Made by a program: the position numbers and the translations under genes
Assembly: GCA_900550775.1 (NCBI GenBank)
Contig: URTH01000041.1
Location: 1-12,337 of the forward strand
Reading direction: 5' to 3'
DNA length: 12,337 nt
Origin: an uncultured Eubacteriales bacterium
Lineage (GTDB): Bacteria; Bacillota; Clostridia; Monoglobales; Monoglobaceae
Part shown: piece by piece, positions 1 to 8,526 of the stretch
How the letters are laid out: every line of letters starts with the position of its first letter
Position numbering within the stretch: the stretch's first letter is position 1
The notes under the pieces: generated by a model
Seen by the model: the letters and a program-made list of their open reading frames with translations, nothing else
The model's database searches: none
What the model was told of the DNA's origin: nothing

Positions 1-1581
1 GCCGAAAAGCGCGAAATGGCAGAAAAGACCGAATTTGATCTCTACACCGAGGGAAATCCCGATGCCGCACCCTACTTCGGCGCACGGTTAGAGCCGCGCA
101 GCGGCACCTATCTTGGCATGATCGCGGAAAACGCAGACAGCTTTTTGCCGCTGGGAAGTTACCTGACCTACTTTGACGACATGAATCAGGATGACATCTA
201 CTATCCGGCAAACCAAATGATCCGCGACGGTTCAGCGGTTGTCACCATCGGCTGGACGATTCATAGCCTGGACAACGTCAACTACGATAAGATCCGCAGC
301 GTACTTGACACCTTAAACGGCTATCAAAAGCCGATGTTTATCCGCTTTGCCAACGAGATGAATGTCTCGCCGCTGGGCGACGACCCGGATCGCTATATTG
401 AAGTGTTCCGCAAGGTTGCCGACATGGTACACGAATACCCAAACTTTGCCGTTGTCTGGTCGCCCAACGACATGGGCGCACTGGATCGCCCCTTTCACTA
501 CTTCTATCCGGGCGATTCGTACGTGGACTGGATCGGGATCAGTTCTTATATGAAGAAATATTTTCAAGGCTCGCAAAACACCGATGACAAATCGGCCGCC
601 TACTTTATGACCGGCGACTACGCATGGGCAACCAACGCCGTCAAGCCGATTTTAAAGTTCATGCAGGACTATGATATTCAAAAGCCGCTCATGATCAGCG
701 AGGGCGGCGTTGCTACCAATAATCAATACGGCGAGGACATGACCGCCTGGGCGTCGCCGCGGCTTAGAAACATGTACTGGTATCTGGTGATGAAATATCC
801 GCAGATCAAGCTGATTAACAACTTTAACACCCACCGCGAGAACGAGGCAGAACGCTTTGACATCTCCGACTATCCCTTTGCGGCAGACATCTTCCGCGAG
901 GCGTCCGCCTGCGGGGCTTATCTGCACGCGGCGAACGATACCGCAGATTTTGTATTTCAAAAGGCCGACGATGGCGCGGTGCTCTCTGCAAAGGACGGAA
1001 AAGTCAGCCTCTACACCCTCTGCTATGTGCTGAGAGAGCCGAACCTCTCCGTCCACTACTATGTGGACAGCAACTGGACACACGCGGCCGATCAGATTCC
1101 CTACCGCTATGATATGGACATCTCTTCCATGGCAAACGGGACGCACACGCTGACCATCCGCACCGGTTTTTTGGAGAAAACCTACTCCTTCTATAAAAAA
1201 GGAAATCAGATCCGCTTTGGTGCCGAGATAGAGAATACCATCACGGTCATGCTGAACGGATCTCCCATCGACTTTGACCAGCCGCCGATCATCAAGGATG
1301 ACCGCACCCTGGTACCGCTGCGCGCCATTTTTGAGGCGCTGGGCGCTGCGGTTTCATGGGACGATGCCACACAGACCGTAACCGCCGTACGCGGAGATAA
1401 AACGGTTTCGCTCACCATCGGCAGCCAAACGCTCTATGTCGGCCAGTCCGCCGTTACCTTAGACGTGCCGGCGCAGCTGGTAAACGACCGTACGCTGGTT
1501 CCGGTACGCGCCATTTCCGCCGCCTTTGATTATCAGGTCGATTGGGACGATGAATTGCAGCAGGTTTCAATTACCGATTAA
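1..1581 (+). CDS. GH26-like glycoside hydrolase with C-terminal stalk domain (5' partial)
   Basis: The frame is open from base 1, so the true start lies upstream; the ATG at 16 is only the first visible Met and is residue 1 here. Residues about 18-305 look like a GH26 / clan GH-A barrel: an RFANEMN strand with candidate acid/base E114, a VVWSPND strand, YPGDSYVDWIGIS, and MISEGG with candidate nucleophile E229. GH26 enzymes usually carry His before the acid/base Glu; here it is Asn, as in most of clan GH-A. Residues about 310-400 look like a beta-sandwich linker. Residues about 409-521 are a copper-amine-oxidase N-terminal-like (stalk) domain with two copies of the DRTLVPxRAI repeat, common on exported clostridial proteins. 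Likely an extracellular or surface enzyme on a mannan-like or related beta-glycan; the substrate is not readable. A signal peptide would be in the missing part. No clear terminator follows, and it is probably transcribed apart from atp. Confidence 0.8.
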   Translation, partial: AEKREMAEKTEFDLYTEGNPDAAPYFGARLEPRSGTYLGMIAENADSFLPLGSYLTYFDDMNQDDIYYPANQMIRDGSAVVTIGWTIHSLDNVNYDKIRSVLDTLNGYQKPMFIRFANEMNVSPLGDDPDRYIEVFRKVADMVHEYPNFAVVWSPNDMGALDRPFHYFYPGDSYVDWIGISSYMKKYFQGSQNTDDKSAAYFMTGDYAWATNAVKPILKFMQDYDIQKPLMISEGGVATNNQYGEDMTAWASPRLRNMYWYLVMKYPQIKLINNFNTHRENEAERFDISDYPFAADIFREASACGAYLHAANDTADFVFQKADDGAVLSAKDGKVSLYTLCYVLREPNLSVHYYVDSNWTHAADQIPYRYDMDISSMANGTHTLTIRTGFLEKTYSFYKKGNQIRFGAEIENTITVMLNGSPIDFDQPPIIKDDRTLVPLRAIFEALGAAVSWDDATQTVTAVRGDKTVSLTIGSQTLYVGQSAVTLDVPAQLVNDRTLVPVRAISAAFDYQVDWDDELQQVSITD

Positions 1582-1613
1582 AGAAAAGATTTAACCCCTT
1601 TCCCTTTGCACAG

Positions 1614-1631
1614 GCCGGCCACCCGGTCGGC
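1614..1631. repeat. Short GC-rich inverted repeat after the GH26-like gene
   Basis: GCCGGCC and GGTCGGC pair over 7 bp (one G-U) around an ACCC loop, about 33 bp after the stop of the glycoside hydrolase gene. Neither strand has a T-run after it, so it is not a standard intrinsic terminator. It might act as a weak transcript 3' end or be chance. Confidence 0.3.
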
Positions 1632-1653
1632 GCAGAGAAAAAATCATCTTGCA

Positions 1654-1696
1654 TTCGACAAAGTTTGTGAAATAATTGTCAGGTTCGACGAAATTT
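1654..1696 (+). repeat. Imperfect direct repeat, 30-bp period, upstream of the atp promoter
   Basis: TTCGACAAAGTTT (1654-1666) recurs as TTCGACGAAATTT (1684-1696), with 11 of 13 bases the same. The spacing is 30 bp, close to three helical turns, so both copies would face the same side of DNA. The first copy also contains the perfect inverted repeat ACAAA-G-TTTGT. The pair ends 46 bp before the -35 box of the atp promoter, which would suit an activator site. No known regulator was recognised. Confidence 0.4.
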
Positions 1697-1742
1697 ATCC
1701 GTAAGATTTTGTTTTTTTGGTAATCGTGCAGGCGAAACGCGC

Positions 1743-1771
1743 TTGACAAACCGACTCGATCGGTGTATAAT
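1743..1771 (+). promoter_or_regulatory. Consensus sigma-A promoter of the atp operon
   Basis: TTGACA at 1743-1748 and TATAAT at 1766-1771 are separated by exactly 17 bp, a perfect vegetative promoter. Transcription should start near 1778, giving a leader of about 83 nt before the atpB ATG. It is the only strong promoter seen between the glycoside hydrolase gene and atpB. Confidence 0.85.
1750..1764. promoter_or_regulatory. Inverted repeat in the promoter spacer, candidate operator
   Basis: ACCGA (1750-1754) and TCGGT (1760-1764) form a perfect 5-bp inverted repeat around CTCGA, lying wholly between the -35 and -10 boxes. A dimeric repressor bound here would block RNA polymerase; TetR-family operators often look like this. 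No regulator gene is visible in the window, so the assignment is inference. Confidence 0.4.
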
Positions 1772-1790
1772 TTTGGCATAAAGCAACAAG

Positions 1791-1828
1791 GGCGTTGCGA
1801 GAGGCATTCTCTCGCAGCGTCTTTTTTT
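1791..1828 (+). terminator. Intrinsic terminator / attenuator in the atp leader
   Basis: A 13-bp stem (1791-1803 with 1809-1821, two G-U pairs) closes a 5-nt GCATT loop and is followed at once by seven T (1822-1828), a textbook intrinsic terminator. It starts about 12 nt after the predicted start of the atp transcript and ends 32 nt before atpB. It would stop read-through from the upstream gene, but transcripts from the atp promoter must also pass it. No second promoter fits between it and atpB, so partial termination or regulated antitermination is implied. Confidence 0.75.
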
Positions 1829-1860
1829 GTTTTCAAAACAGGAAAGGGGGTTCTTTGGTT

Positions 1861-2544
1861 ATGGATGCATTATCCGGCAAGCTGATGGAAGAATTGGAGA
1901 GCGCGACCGCGTTTACGATTCCGATCGGCAAGGGGATCCCAATTCCGCTGTCAGTCGCCGTCACCTGGGGGATTATGGCGTTTTTGGTTCTGATCTCTTT
2001 GTATCTGACCCGTCATATGCAAGTGGTTCCAAAGGGGAAACAGGCCGTTGCCGAACTGATTGTGGACTGGATGAACCGCTTTTTTACCGATCTGCTCGGC
2101 GATGAGGGAAAGCGTTATATTCCGTATCTCGGAACCGTACTTTTATACATCGGCATCTCCAACGTGATCGGCATTTTCGGCATCACGCCGCCGACCAAGG
2201 AGCTGAATGTGACCGCCGGGCTTGCCATCATGAGCATATGTCTGATCGAGGGCGCCGGGATTTGTCACAAGGGGCCAAGGCGCTGGCTGAAAAGTTTTGC
2301 CGAGCCGATTCCGCTGATTGCCCCGATTAACGTACTGGAGGTCTTTATCCGTCCGCTGTCCCTTTGTATGCGGCTGTTCGGAAACGTGCTTGGTGCCTTT
2401 GTGGTGATGGAGCTGATTAAGCTGGTGGCACCGCTCCTTGTACCGCTGCCGTTTAGTTTTTATTTTGACATTTTTGACGGCTGCATTCAGGCATATGTCT
2501 TTGTATTTTTGACTTCCCTGTTTATTAAAGAAGCCATTGAGTAA
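1861..2544 (+). CDS. atpB: F-type ATP synthase subunit a
   Basis: Subunit a of the membrane Fo sector, which forms the ion half-channels against the c-ring. The 227-aa polytopic protein has the family core helix PLSLCMRLFGNVLG with the essential Arg at residue 171 (E. coli R210) and the late helix IQAYVFVFLTSLF with Gln 210 (E. coli Q252). D203 lies where E. coli has H245. The start is the ATG at 1861, 10 nt after a purine-rich GGAAAGGGGG. An in-frame TTG at 1855 is closer to that site and cannot be excluded. An upstream TTG at 1795 lies inside the terminator stem and would add a non-family N-terminus. First gene of the operon; no atpI or atpZ precedes it in the window. The 63-bp gap to atpE contains a weak 5-bp hairpin (2563-2578). 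Confidence 0.96.
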   Translation: MDALSGKLMEELESATAFTIPIGKGIPIPLSVAVTWGIMAFLVLISLYLTRHMQVVPKGKQAVAELIVDWMNRFFTDLLGDEGKRYIPYLGTVLLYIGISNVIGIFGITPPTKELNVTAGLAIMSICLIEGAGICHKGPRRWLKSFAEPIPLIAPINVLEVFIRPLSLCMRLFGNVLGAFVVMELIKLVAPLLVPLPFSFYFDIFDGCIQAYVFVFLTSLFIKEAIE

Positions 2545-2607
2545 CAAACCACGAAAAATAATGTAGAGTTACATCTACCGCTAAAAATCAGATTGGAGGA
2601 AAAAACT

Positions 2608-2832
2608 ATGGGAACACTGATCGCAATTGGTTCAGGTATTGCAGTATTAACGGGAATCGGAGCCGGCGTCGGCATCGGCATTGCCACCGGCAAGGCCTCT
2701 GAGGCGATTGCCAGACAGCCGGAGGCAAAGGGCGACATCAACAAAGCGCTGCTGCTTGGGTGTGCCTTGGCAGAGGCAACGGCGATTTACGGTTTTGTTA
2801 TCGCAGTCCTTGTCATTTTGTTTTTAAAATAA
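2608..2832 (+). CDS. atpE: F-type ATP synthase subunit c (proteolipid)
   Basis: A 74-aa two-helix hairpin that oligomerises into the rotating c-ring. Helix 1 carries the packing motif GxGxGxGxG (residues 16-24), the polar loop holds R36-Q37-P38, and helix 2 carries the ion-binding carboxylate E56 in LAEATAIYG. Compared with the Na+-binding rings of Propionigenium and Ilyobacter, the helix-1 Gln (Q32 there) is Ile23 and the Ser after the Glu (S66 there) is Ala57; only Thr58 is kept. This predicts H+ coupling. The ATG at 2608 has GGAGG (2595-2599) 8 nt upstream in an A-rich context, which suits the high c-subunit stoichiometry. An upstream in-frame TTG at 2593 overlaps this ribosome-binding site and is not used. 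Confidence 0.96.
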   Translation: MGTLIAIGSGIAVLTGIGAGVGIGIATGKASEAIARQPEAKGDINKALLLGCALAEATAIYGFVIAVLVILFLK

Positions 2833-2904
2833 TTTTGGATAAAACACCGATGATCAAAACGGACTTTCGATGATTTTACACAGGCATGCAGGAGGTGACG
2901 CGCG

Positions 2905-3390
2905 ATGCTCACGCTAAACTTAGATATCATCTGGACCTTTATCAATATATTGGTACTGTTTTTTCTGCTTAAAAAGTTTTTGTTTACACCCGTCACAAAG
3001 ATGATCGAAAAACGAACCGCCATGATTCAGGATCAGCTGTCCGCAGCAAAGACGGCCATGAACGATGCGGAAAAGAAAAAATCCGATTGTGCGGCGCTGC
3101 TTGGCGGCGCGAACGCCGAGGCGGACAAAATCATCAAAGAGGCAAAGGCGCGCGCCGACCGCGTTTATCAAACCCGGTTAGAGCAGGCAGAGCAGGATGC
3201 CAAAGCGCTTTTGGCATCGGCCGAAAAGCAGATCGCCAAAGAAAAGGAACAGTCGATGCAAAAAGCAAAGGACGAGGTCGCCGACCTGGTTTTGGCTGCC
3301 GCCGAAAAGCTGACAGAGCGCAGTCTGGACGGTGCGTACGATCAAAGTCTTTTGGATGAACTGATCCGTGAGGCAGGTGCTGCGCGATGA
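2905..3390 (+). CDS. atpF: F-type ATP synthase subunit b
   Basis: Peripheral stalk subunit linking Fo to the top of F1. The 161-aa protein has one N-terminal membrane helix (residues about 6-28, LDIIWTFINILVLFFLLKKF), then the usual TPV...IEKR turn and a long Ala/Lys/Glu-rich coiled coil up to about residue 145. The length is normal for a bacterial b subunit. The ATG at 2905 follows a strong AGGAGGTGA site (2890-2898) by 6 nt, after a 72-bp gap from atpE. Its stop overlaps the atpH start (ATGA, 4 bp), so translational coupling is likely. There is only one b-type gene, so the stalk is presumably a homodimer. Confidence 0.95.
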   Translation: MLTLNLDIIWTFINILVLFFLLKKFLFTPVTKMIEKRTAMIQDQLSAAKTAMNDAEKKKSDCAALLGGANAEADKIIKEAKARADRVYQTRLEQAEQDAKALLASAEKQIAKEKEQSMQKAKDEVADLVLAAAEKLTERSLDGAYDQSLLDELIREAGAAR

Positions 3391-3887
3391 CGGATTTTGC
3401 AGCAACCTGCGCGAAGGCTCTGATTGCCCTCGGCATTGATAAAGAAGAAATGCAGATATGCAAAACACTGTTTATGCAGCCGGCGCTTTGTGACACGCTG
3501 GAAAATCCGACGGTCTCTCAAAAAGAAAAGGCGGCAGTTATCAAACGCCTGTTTCCGAAACGGCTGCAAGCCTTTTGGAGCCTTGTGGTAAAAGACGGCT
3601 GGTTTCATGAACGGATGCAGATCATGGACGCCTGGGATCAGGCCATGCTGAAAAAAGAAAACCGTGCATCGGCAACCCTCTTTTATGTTACGCCGCCGGA
3701 TGAAAAACGGCTGTCGGCTTTAAAAGAACGCATTTGCGGCATCACGCATACAGACGATGCCGTCATCATCTGCAAAAGGGACGATACGCTGATTGGCGGC
3801 TATCGGCTGCAAATCGGCGACATCGAATATGATAAAAGCATTGACGGCGCGGTAAAACGCTTACAAAAAACGCTGACACGGAGGTGA
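3387..3887 (+). CDS. atpH: F-type ATP synthase subunit delta
   Basis: The delta subunit sits on top of F1 and joins it to the b stalk. The 166-aa protein has the helical N-terminal domain (residues about 1-95) and the family C-terminal signature LIGGYRLQIGD followed by DKSIDGAVKRLQKTL. It is slightly shorter than the usual 175-185 residues. Its start overlaps the atpF stop by 4 bp. Its last codons (GGAGGTGA, 3880-3887) double as the ribosome-binding site of atpA. Confidence 0.93.
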   Translation: MTDFAATCAKALIALGIDKEEMQICKTLFMQPALCDTLENPTVSQKEKAAVIKRLFPKRLQAFWSLVVKDGWFHERMQIMDAWDQAMLKKENRASATLFYVTPPDEKRLSALKERICGITHTDDAVIICKRDDTLIGGYRLQIGDIEYDKSIDGAVKRLQKTLTRR

Positions 3888-3893
3888 AGTGCT

Positions 3894-5396
3894 ATGGAAA
3901 GCATCAAACAGGACGGGATTCTCTCTGTCTTAAAAAATGAAATTGAAGACTTTGACACCAAAACACAGGTTCGCGAAATCGGGTATGTCACCCAGGTTCA
4001 CGACGGAATCGCAAACGTGTACGGCCTTGAACACGCCATGTACGGCGAGCTGGTCGCGTTTGAAAACGGCCGGTACGGCATTGTTCAAAACATTGAATAT
4101 AAGGCGGTCAAGGTGGTGCTGCTTGGTGACGAACACGGTCTATGCGAGGGGACAAAGGTGGAGCGCTGCAAAAAAATGGCCGGTATCGCCGTCGGCGACG
4201 CCATGCTCGGCCGTGTGGTGGACGCACTGGGAAGCCCCATTGATGGACTCGGCGCCATTGAGACCACCGACTTCTTTCCGATTGAAAACGAGGCGCCCGG
4301 CGTGACCCAGCGTAAATCCGTCACTGTTCCTTTGCAGACCGGTATTCTCTCGATTGACGCCATGTTCCCGATCGGCCGCGGCCAGCGTGAACTGATTATC
4401 GGCGACCGCCAAACCGGGAAAACCTCGATTGCCATGGACACCATCCTAAACCAAAAGGGAAAGGACGTCATCTGTATCTATGTTGCGATCGGTCAAAAGG
4501 CCTCTACCGTCGCAAAGCTGGTAGAAACGCTGAAAAAGCATGACGCCATGCAATACTCGATCGTCATGGCGGCCTTTGCCAGCAGTGTTGCGCCGCTCCA
4601 GTATATTGCGCCTTACGCCGGCACTGCCGTCGCCGAATATTTCATGAACCAAGGCAAGGATGTCCTGATTGTCTATGACGATTTGTCCAAGCACGCGGCC
4701 GCCTACCGCGAAATGTCACTGCTTTTAAAACGGCCGCCCGGCCGCGAAGCCTATCCCGGTGACGTATTTTATCTGCATTCGCGGCTGCTGGAGCGTTCCA
4801 GCCGACTGAATGAGGAAAACGGCGGCGGTTCGATAACCGCCCTGCCGATCGTAGAAACACTGGCCGGCGATGTGTCGGCTTATATCCCGACCAACGTCAT
4901 CTCCATCACGGACGGCCAAATCTTTTTAGAGAGCGAGCTGTTCTTTTCCGGGATGCGGCCGGCCGTCAACGTGGGACTTTCCGTCTCCCGTGTGGGCGGC
5001 GCGGCACAGACAAAGGCCATGAAAAAAGCGGCCGCCGGGCTGCGCCTTGACCTGGCACAGTTTCGGGAGATGGAGGTGTTCACCCAGTTCAGCTCGGACC
5101 TTGACAGCACCACCAAAGAACTGCTTGCGCACGGCAACCGCCTGATGGAGCTTTTAAAGCAGCCGCTGTCGCATCCGCTGCAGCTGCATGAGGAGATTAT
5201 TCTTTTATGCGCGGCAAAGCACCGCCTGTTTCTGGATGTGCCGGTTGCAAAGATGCAGGCATTCCGCGAGGGCTTGCTGCAATATTTTGAGGACACGCAG
5301 CCTGCGCTGATTGCGCAGCTTGACACAGGCGACGCCCTCACCGAAGAAATCGAACAAAGCATCAAGGACGCCGTCCTTGCCTATAAAAGCAGGTGA
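3894..5396 (+). CDS. atpA: F-type ATP synthase subunit alpha
   Basis: The non-catalytic nucleotide-binding subunit of the alpha3beta3 head. The 500-aa protein has the N-terminal beta-barrel (IGYVTQVHDGIANVYGL), the Walker A GDRQTGKT at residues 170-177, the LIVYDDLSKHA Walker B strand, RPPGREAYPGDVFYLHSRLLER, and the alpha signature SVSRVGGAAQ with the arginine finger R366 that reaches into the catalytic site. Length matches the family. The ATG at 3894 is 6 nt after GGAGGTGA. The gene ends 6 bp before the atpG ATG, and its own last codons supply the AGGTGA site for atpG. Confidence 0.98.
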   Translation: MESIKQDGILSVLKNEIEDFDTKTQVREIGYVTQVHDGIANVYGLEHAMYGELVAFENGRYGIVQNIEYKAVKVVLLGDEHGLCEGTKVERCKKMAGIAVGDAMLGRVVDALGSPIDGLGAIETTDFFPIENEAPGVTQRKSVTVPLQTGILSIDAMFPIGRGQRELIIGDRQTGKTSIAMDTILNQKGKDVICIYVAIGQKASTVAKLVETLKKHDAMQYSIVMAAFASSVAPLQYIAPYAGTAVAEYFMNQGKDVLIVYDDLSKHAAAYREMSLLLKRPPGREAYPGDVFYLHSRLLERSSRLNEENGGGSITALPIVETLAGDVSAYIPTNVISITDGQIFLESELFFSGMRPAVNVGLSVSRVGGAAQTKAMKKAAAGLRLDLAQFREMEVFTQFSSDLDSTTKELLAHGNRLMELLKQPLSHPLQLHEEIILLCAAKHRLFLDVPVAKMQAFREGLLQYFEDTQPALIAQLDTGDALTEEIEQSIKDAVLAYKSR

Positions 5397-5402
5397 TAAA
5401 AA

Positions 5403-7716
<2,314 letters not shown>

Positions 7717-7719
7717 CAT

Positions 7720-8124
7720 ATGGCTAAGACCTTTCACTTACAGATCATCTCCTGTGACAGAAAATTTTATGAAGGCCCCTGTGAATCCCTGGTTTTTCAA
7801 GGCCTTGACGGTGAATACGGAATCCTTGCGGGTCACGCGCCGATGGTGACCTGTCTGACCGCCGGAGAGCTGCGCTATCAAAACGAAGGCACCTGGCACC
7901 GCGCCGCAATCAGCAACGGCTTTATCGTGGTAGACCCCCTTGGGGCTACTGTCATGGCGGACACCGCCGAATCCCCGGACGAAATCGATATCCGCCGCGC
8001 CAATGAGGCAAAGCTGCGCGCGGAAGAAGCCCTGCGGCAAAAGCAGAGCATCCGGGAGTATTACCATACCCAGGCCGCCTTAAACCGCGCCATGAACCGT
8101 TTAAAGGTAGCCGGGAGACGGTAA
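7720..8124 (+). CDS. atpC: F-type ATP synthase subunit epsilon
   Basis: Regulatory subunit on the rotor foot. The 134-aa protein has the N-terminal beta-sandwich (QIISCDRKFYEG, LDGEYGILAGHAPMVT, AISNGFIVV, VMADTAE) and the C-terminal two-helix domain (IDIRRANEAKLRAEEAL, then AALNRAMNRLKV) that can rise and inhibit hydrolysis. The ATG at 7720 is 9 nt after GGGAGGG, 3 bp after the atpD stop. It is the last gene of the operon. The 45-bp gap to the convergent bofA holds no hairpin with a T-run, so no intrinsic terminator directly follows. Confidence 0.96.
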   Translation: MAKTFHLQIISCDRKFYEGPCESLVFQGLDGEYGILAGHAPMVTCLTAGELRYQNEGTWHRAAISNGFIVVDPLGATVMADTAESPDEIDIRRANEAKLRAEEALRQKQSIREYYHTQAALNRAMNRLKVAGRR

Positions 8125-8169
8125 TCGAAACCCGATATGCCACGCACCGCCGTTTTGCGAACCGCACGG

Positions 8170-8436
8170 TCATAAGATACCGCAGAGCACATAAATCATG
8201 ACAAGCCCCGGCGCGCCCATCACACCGCTGATGACAGCGGTGAGGGGATTGAGGGGAACATGCCATCCAAGGCCGCCAAAAACAAGGTTTAATAAGACGA
8301 TGGCCGCACCCCCGATCAGGCAGCTTATCAAAAGCTTTAGCAGCCATTTCAGCGGTCTTAGAAAAAACCAGCAAAAAAGGTAAAGAAAAAACAGACCCAC
8401 CACGCACAAAATGACAGAGCCGGTATCAAATACCAT
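8170..8436 (-). CDS. bofA: BofA-family pro-sigma-K processing inhibitor
   Basis: An 88-aa, very hydrophobic protein with at least two membrane segments (residues about 7-26 and 32-53) and the BofA family motifs near the C-terminus: NLVFGG (50-55), PLNPLTA (61-67) and GVMGAPG (71-77). In Bacillus subtilis BofA sits in the outer forespore membrane and, with SpoIVFA, inhibits the SpoIVFB protease that activates pro-sigma-K. The ATG at 8436 has AAGGAG (8450-8445) 8 nt upstream. A near-consensus sigma-E promoter precedes it, which agrees with mother-cell expression. It converges on atpC. In Bacillus bofA lies beside recR, so this location differs. Some Clostridia have BofA without a known sigma-K checkpoint, so the role is by family. 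Confidence 0.88.
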   Translation of the reverse strand: MVFDTGSVILCVVGLFFLYLFCWFFLRPLKWLLKLLISCLIGGAAIVLLNLVFGGLGWHVPLNPLTAVISGVMGAPGLVMIYVLCGIL

Positions 8437-8469
8437 AGCGCATGCTCCTTTCTGTTTTACAGATAATTC

Positions 8470-8498
8470 ATTGTATGAAAAAAGACGGACAAATATAC
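8470..8498 (-). promoter_or_regulatory. Sigma-E-type promoter for bofA
   Basis: On the minus strand GTATATT (8498-8492), a 14-nt spacer and CATACAAT (8477-8470) match the Bacillus sigma-E pattern (KMATATT, 13-15 nt, CATACAHT) with one mismatch in the -35 and none in the -10. The start point would be near 8463, about 27 nt before the bofA ATG. The -35 box lies in the loop of the adjoining terminator hairpin. Confidence 0.65.
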
Positions 8499-8513
8499 CC
8501 TGTCCGTCTTTTT
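8478..8513. terminator. Bidirectional intrinsic terminator
   Basis: GACGGACA (8484-8491) pairs perfectly with TGTCCGTC (8501-8508) around a 9-nt loop, extended by A-T pairs to about 13 bp. Read on the minus strand it ends in six T and closes the radical-SAM operon, 13 bp after its stop. Read on the plus strand it ends in five T and is the first clear terminator after atpC. Confidence 0.85.
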
Positions 8514-8526
8514 ATGTTGTCCACAA

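Noticed and set aside
1661..1680. Possible Rex-type redox operator around TTGTGAAAT
   Set aside because: Only one half-site matches; the second half does not form the expected inverted repeat.
1795..1860. Upstream in-frame TTG at 1795 as the start of atpB
   Set aside because: It lies in the terminator stem, has no ribosome-binding site, and adds 22 residues unlike the subunit a family; the ATG at 1861 has a good site.
2563..2578. Small hairpin between atpB and atpE
   Set aside because: The stem is only 5 bp with a 6-nt loop and no T-run; it may influence atpE translation but cannot be supported as a feature.
4880..5365. Long minus-strand open frame opposite atpA, and similar ones opposite the GH26-like gene, atpF/atpH and atpG/atpD
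   Set aside because: They are shadows of strong coding sequence, with biased composition, no ribosome-binding sites and no recognisable domains.
8125..8169. Terminator between atpC and bofA
   Set aside because: Only ACCG/CGGT-type short pairings are visible and there is no T-run on either strand.
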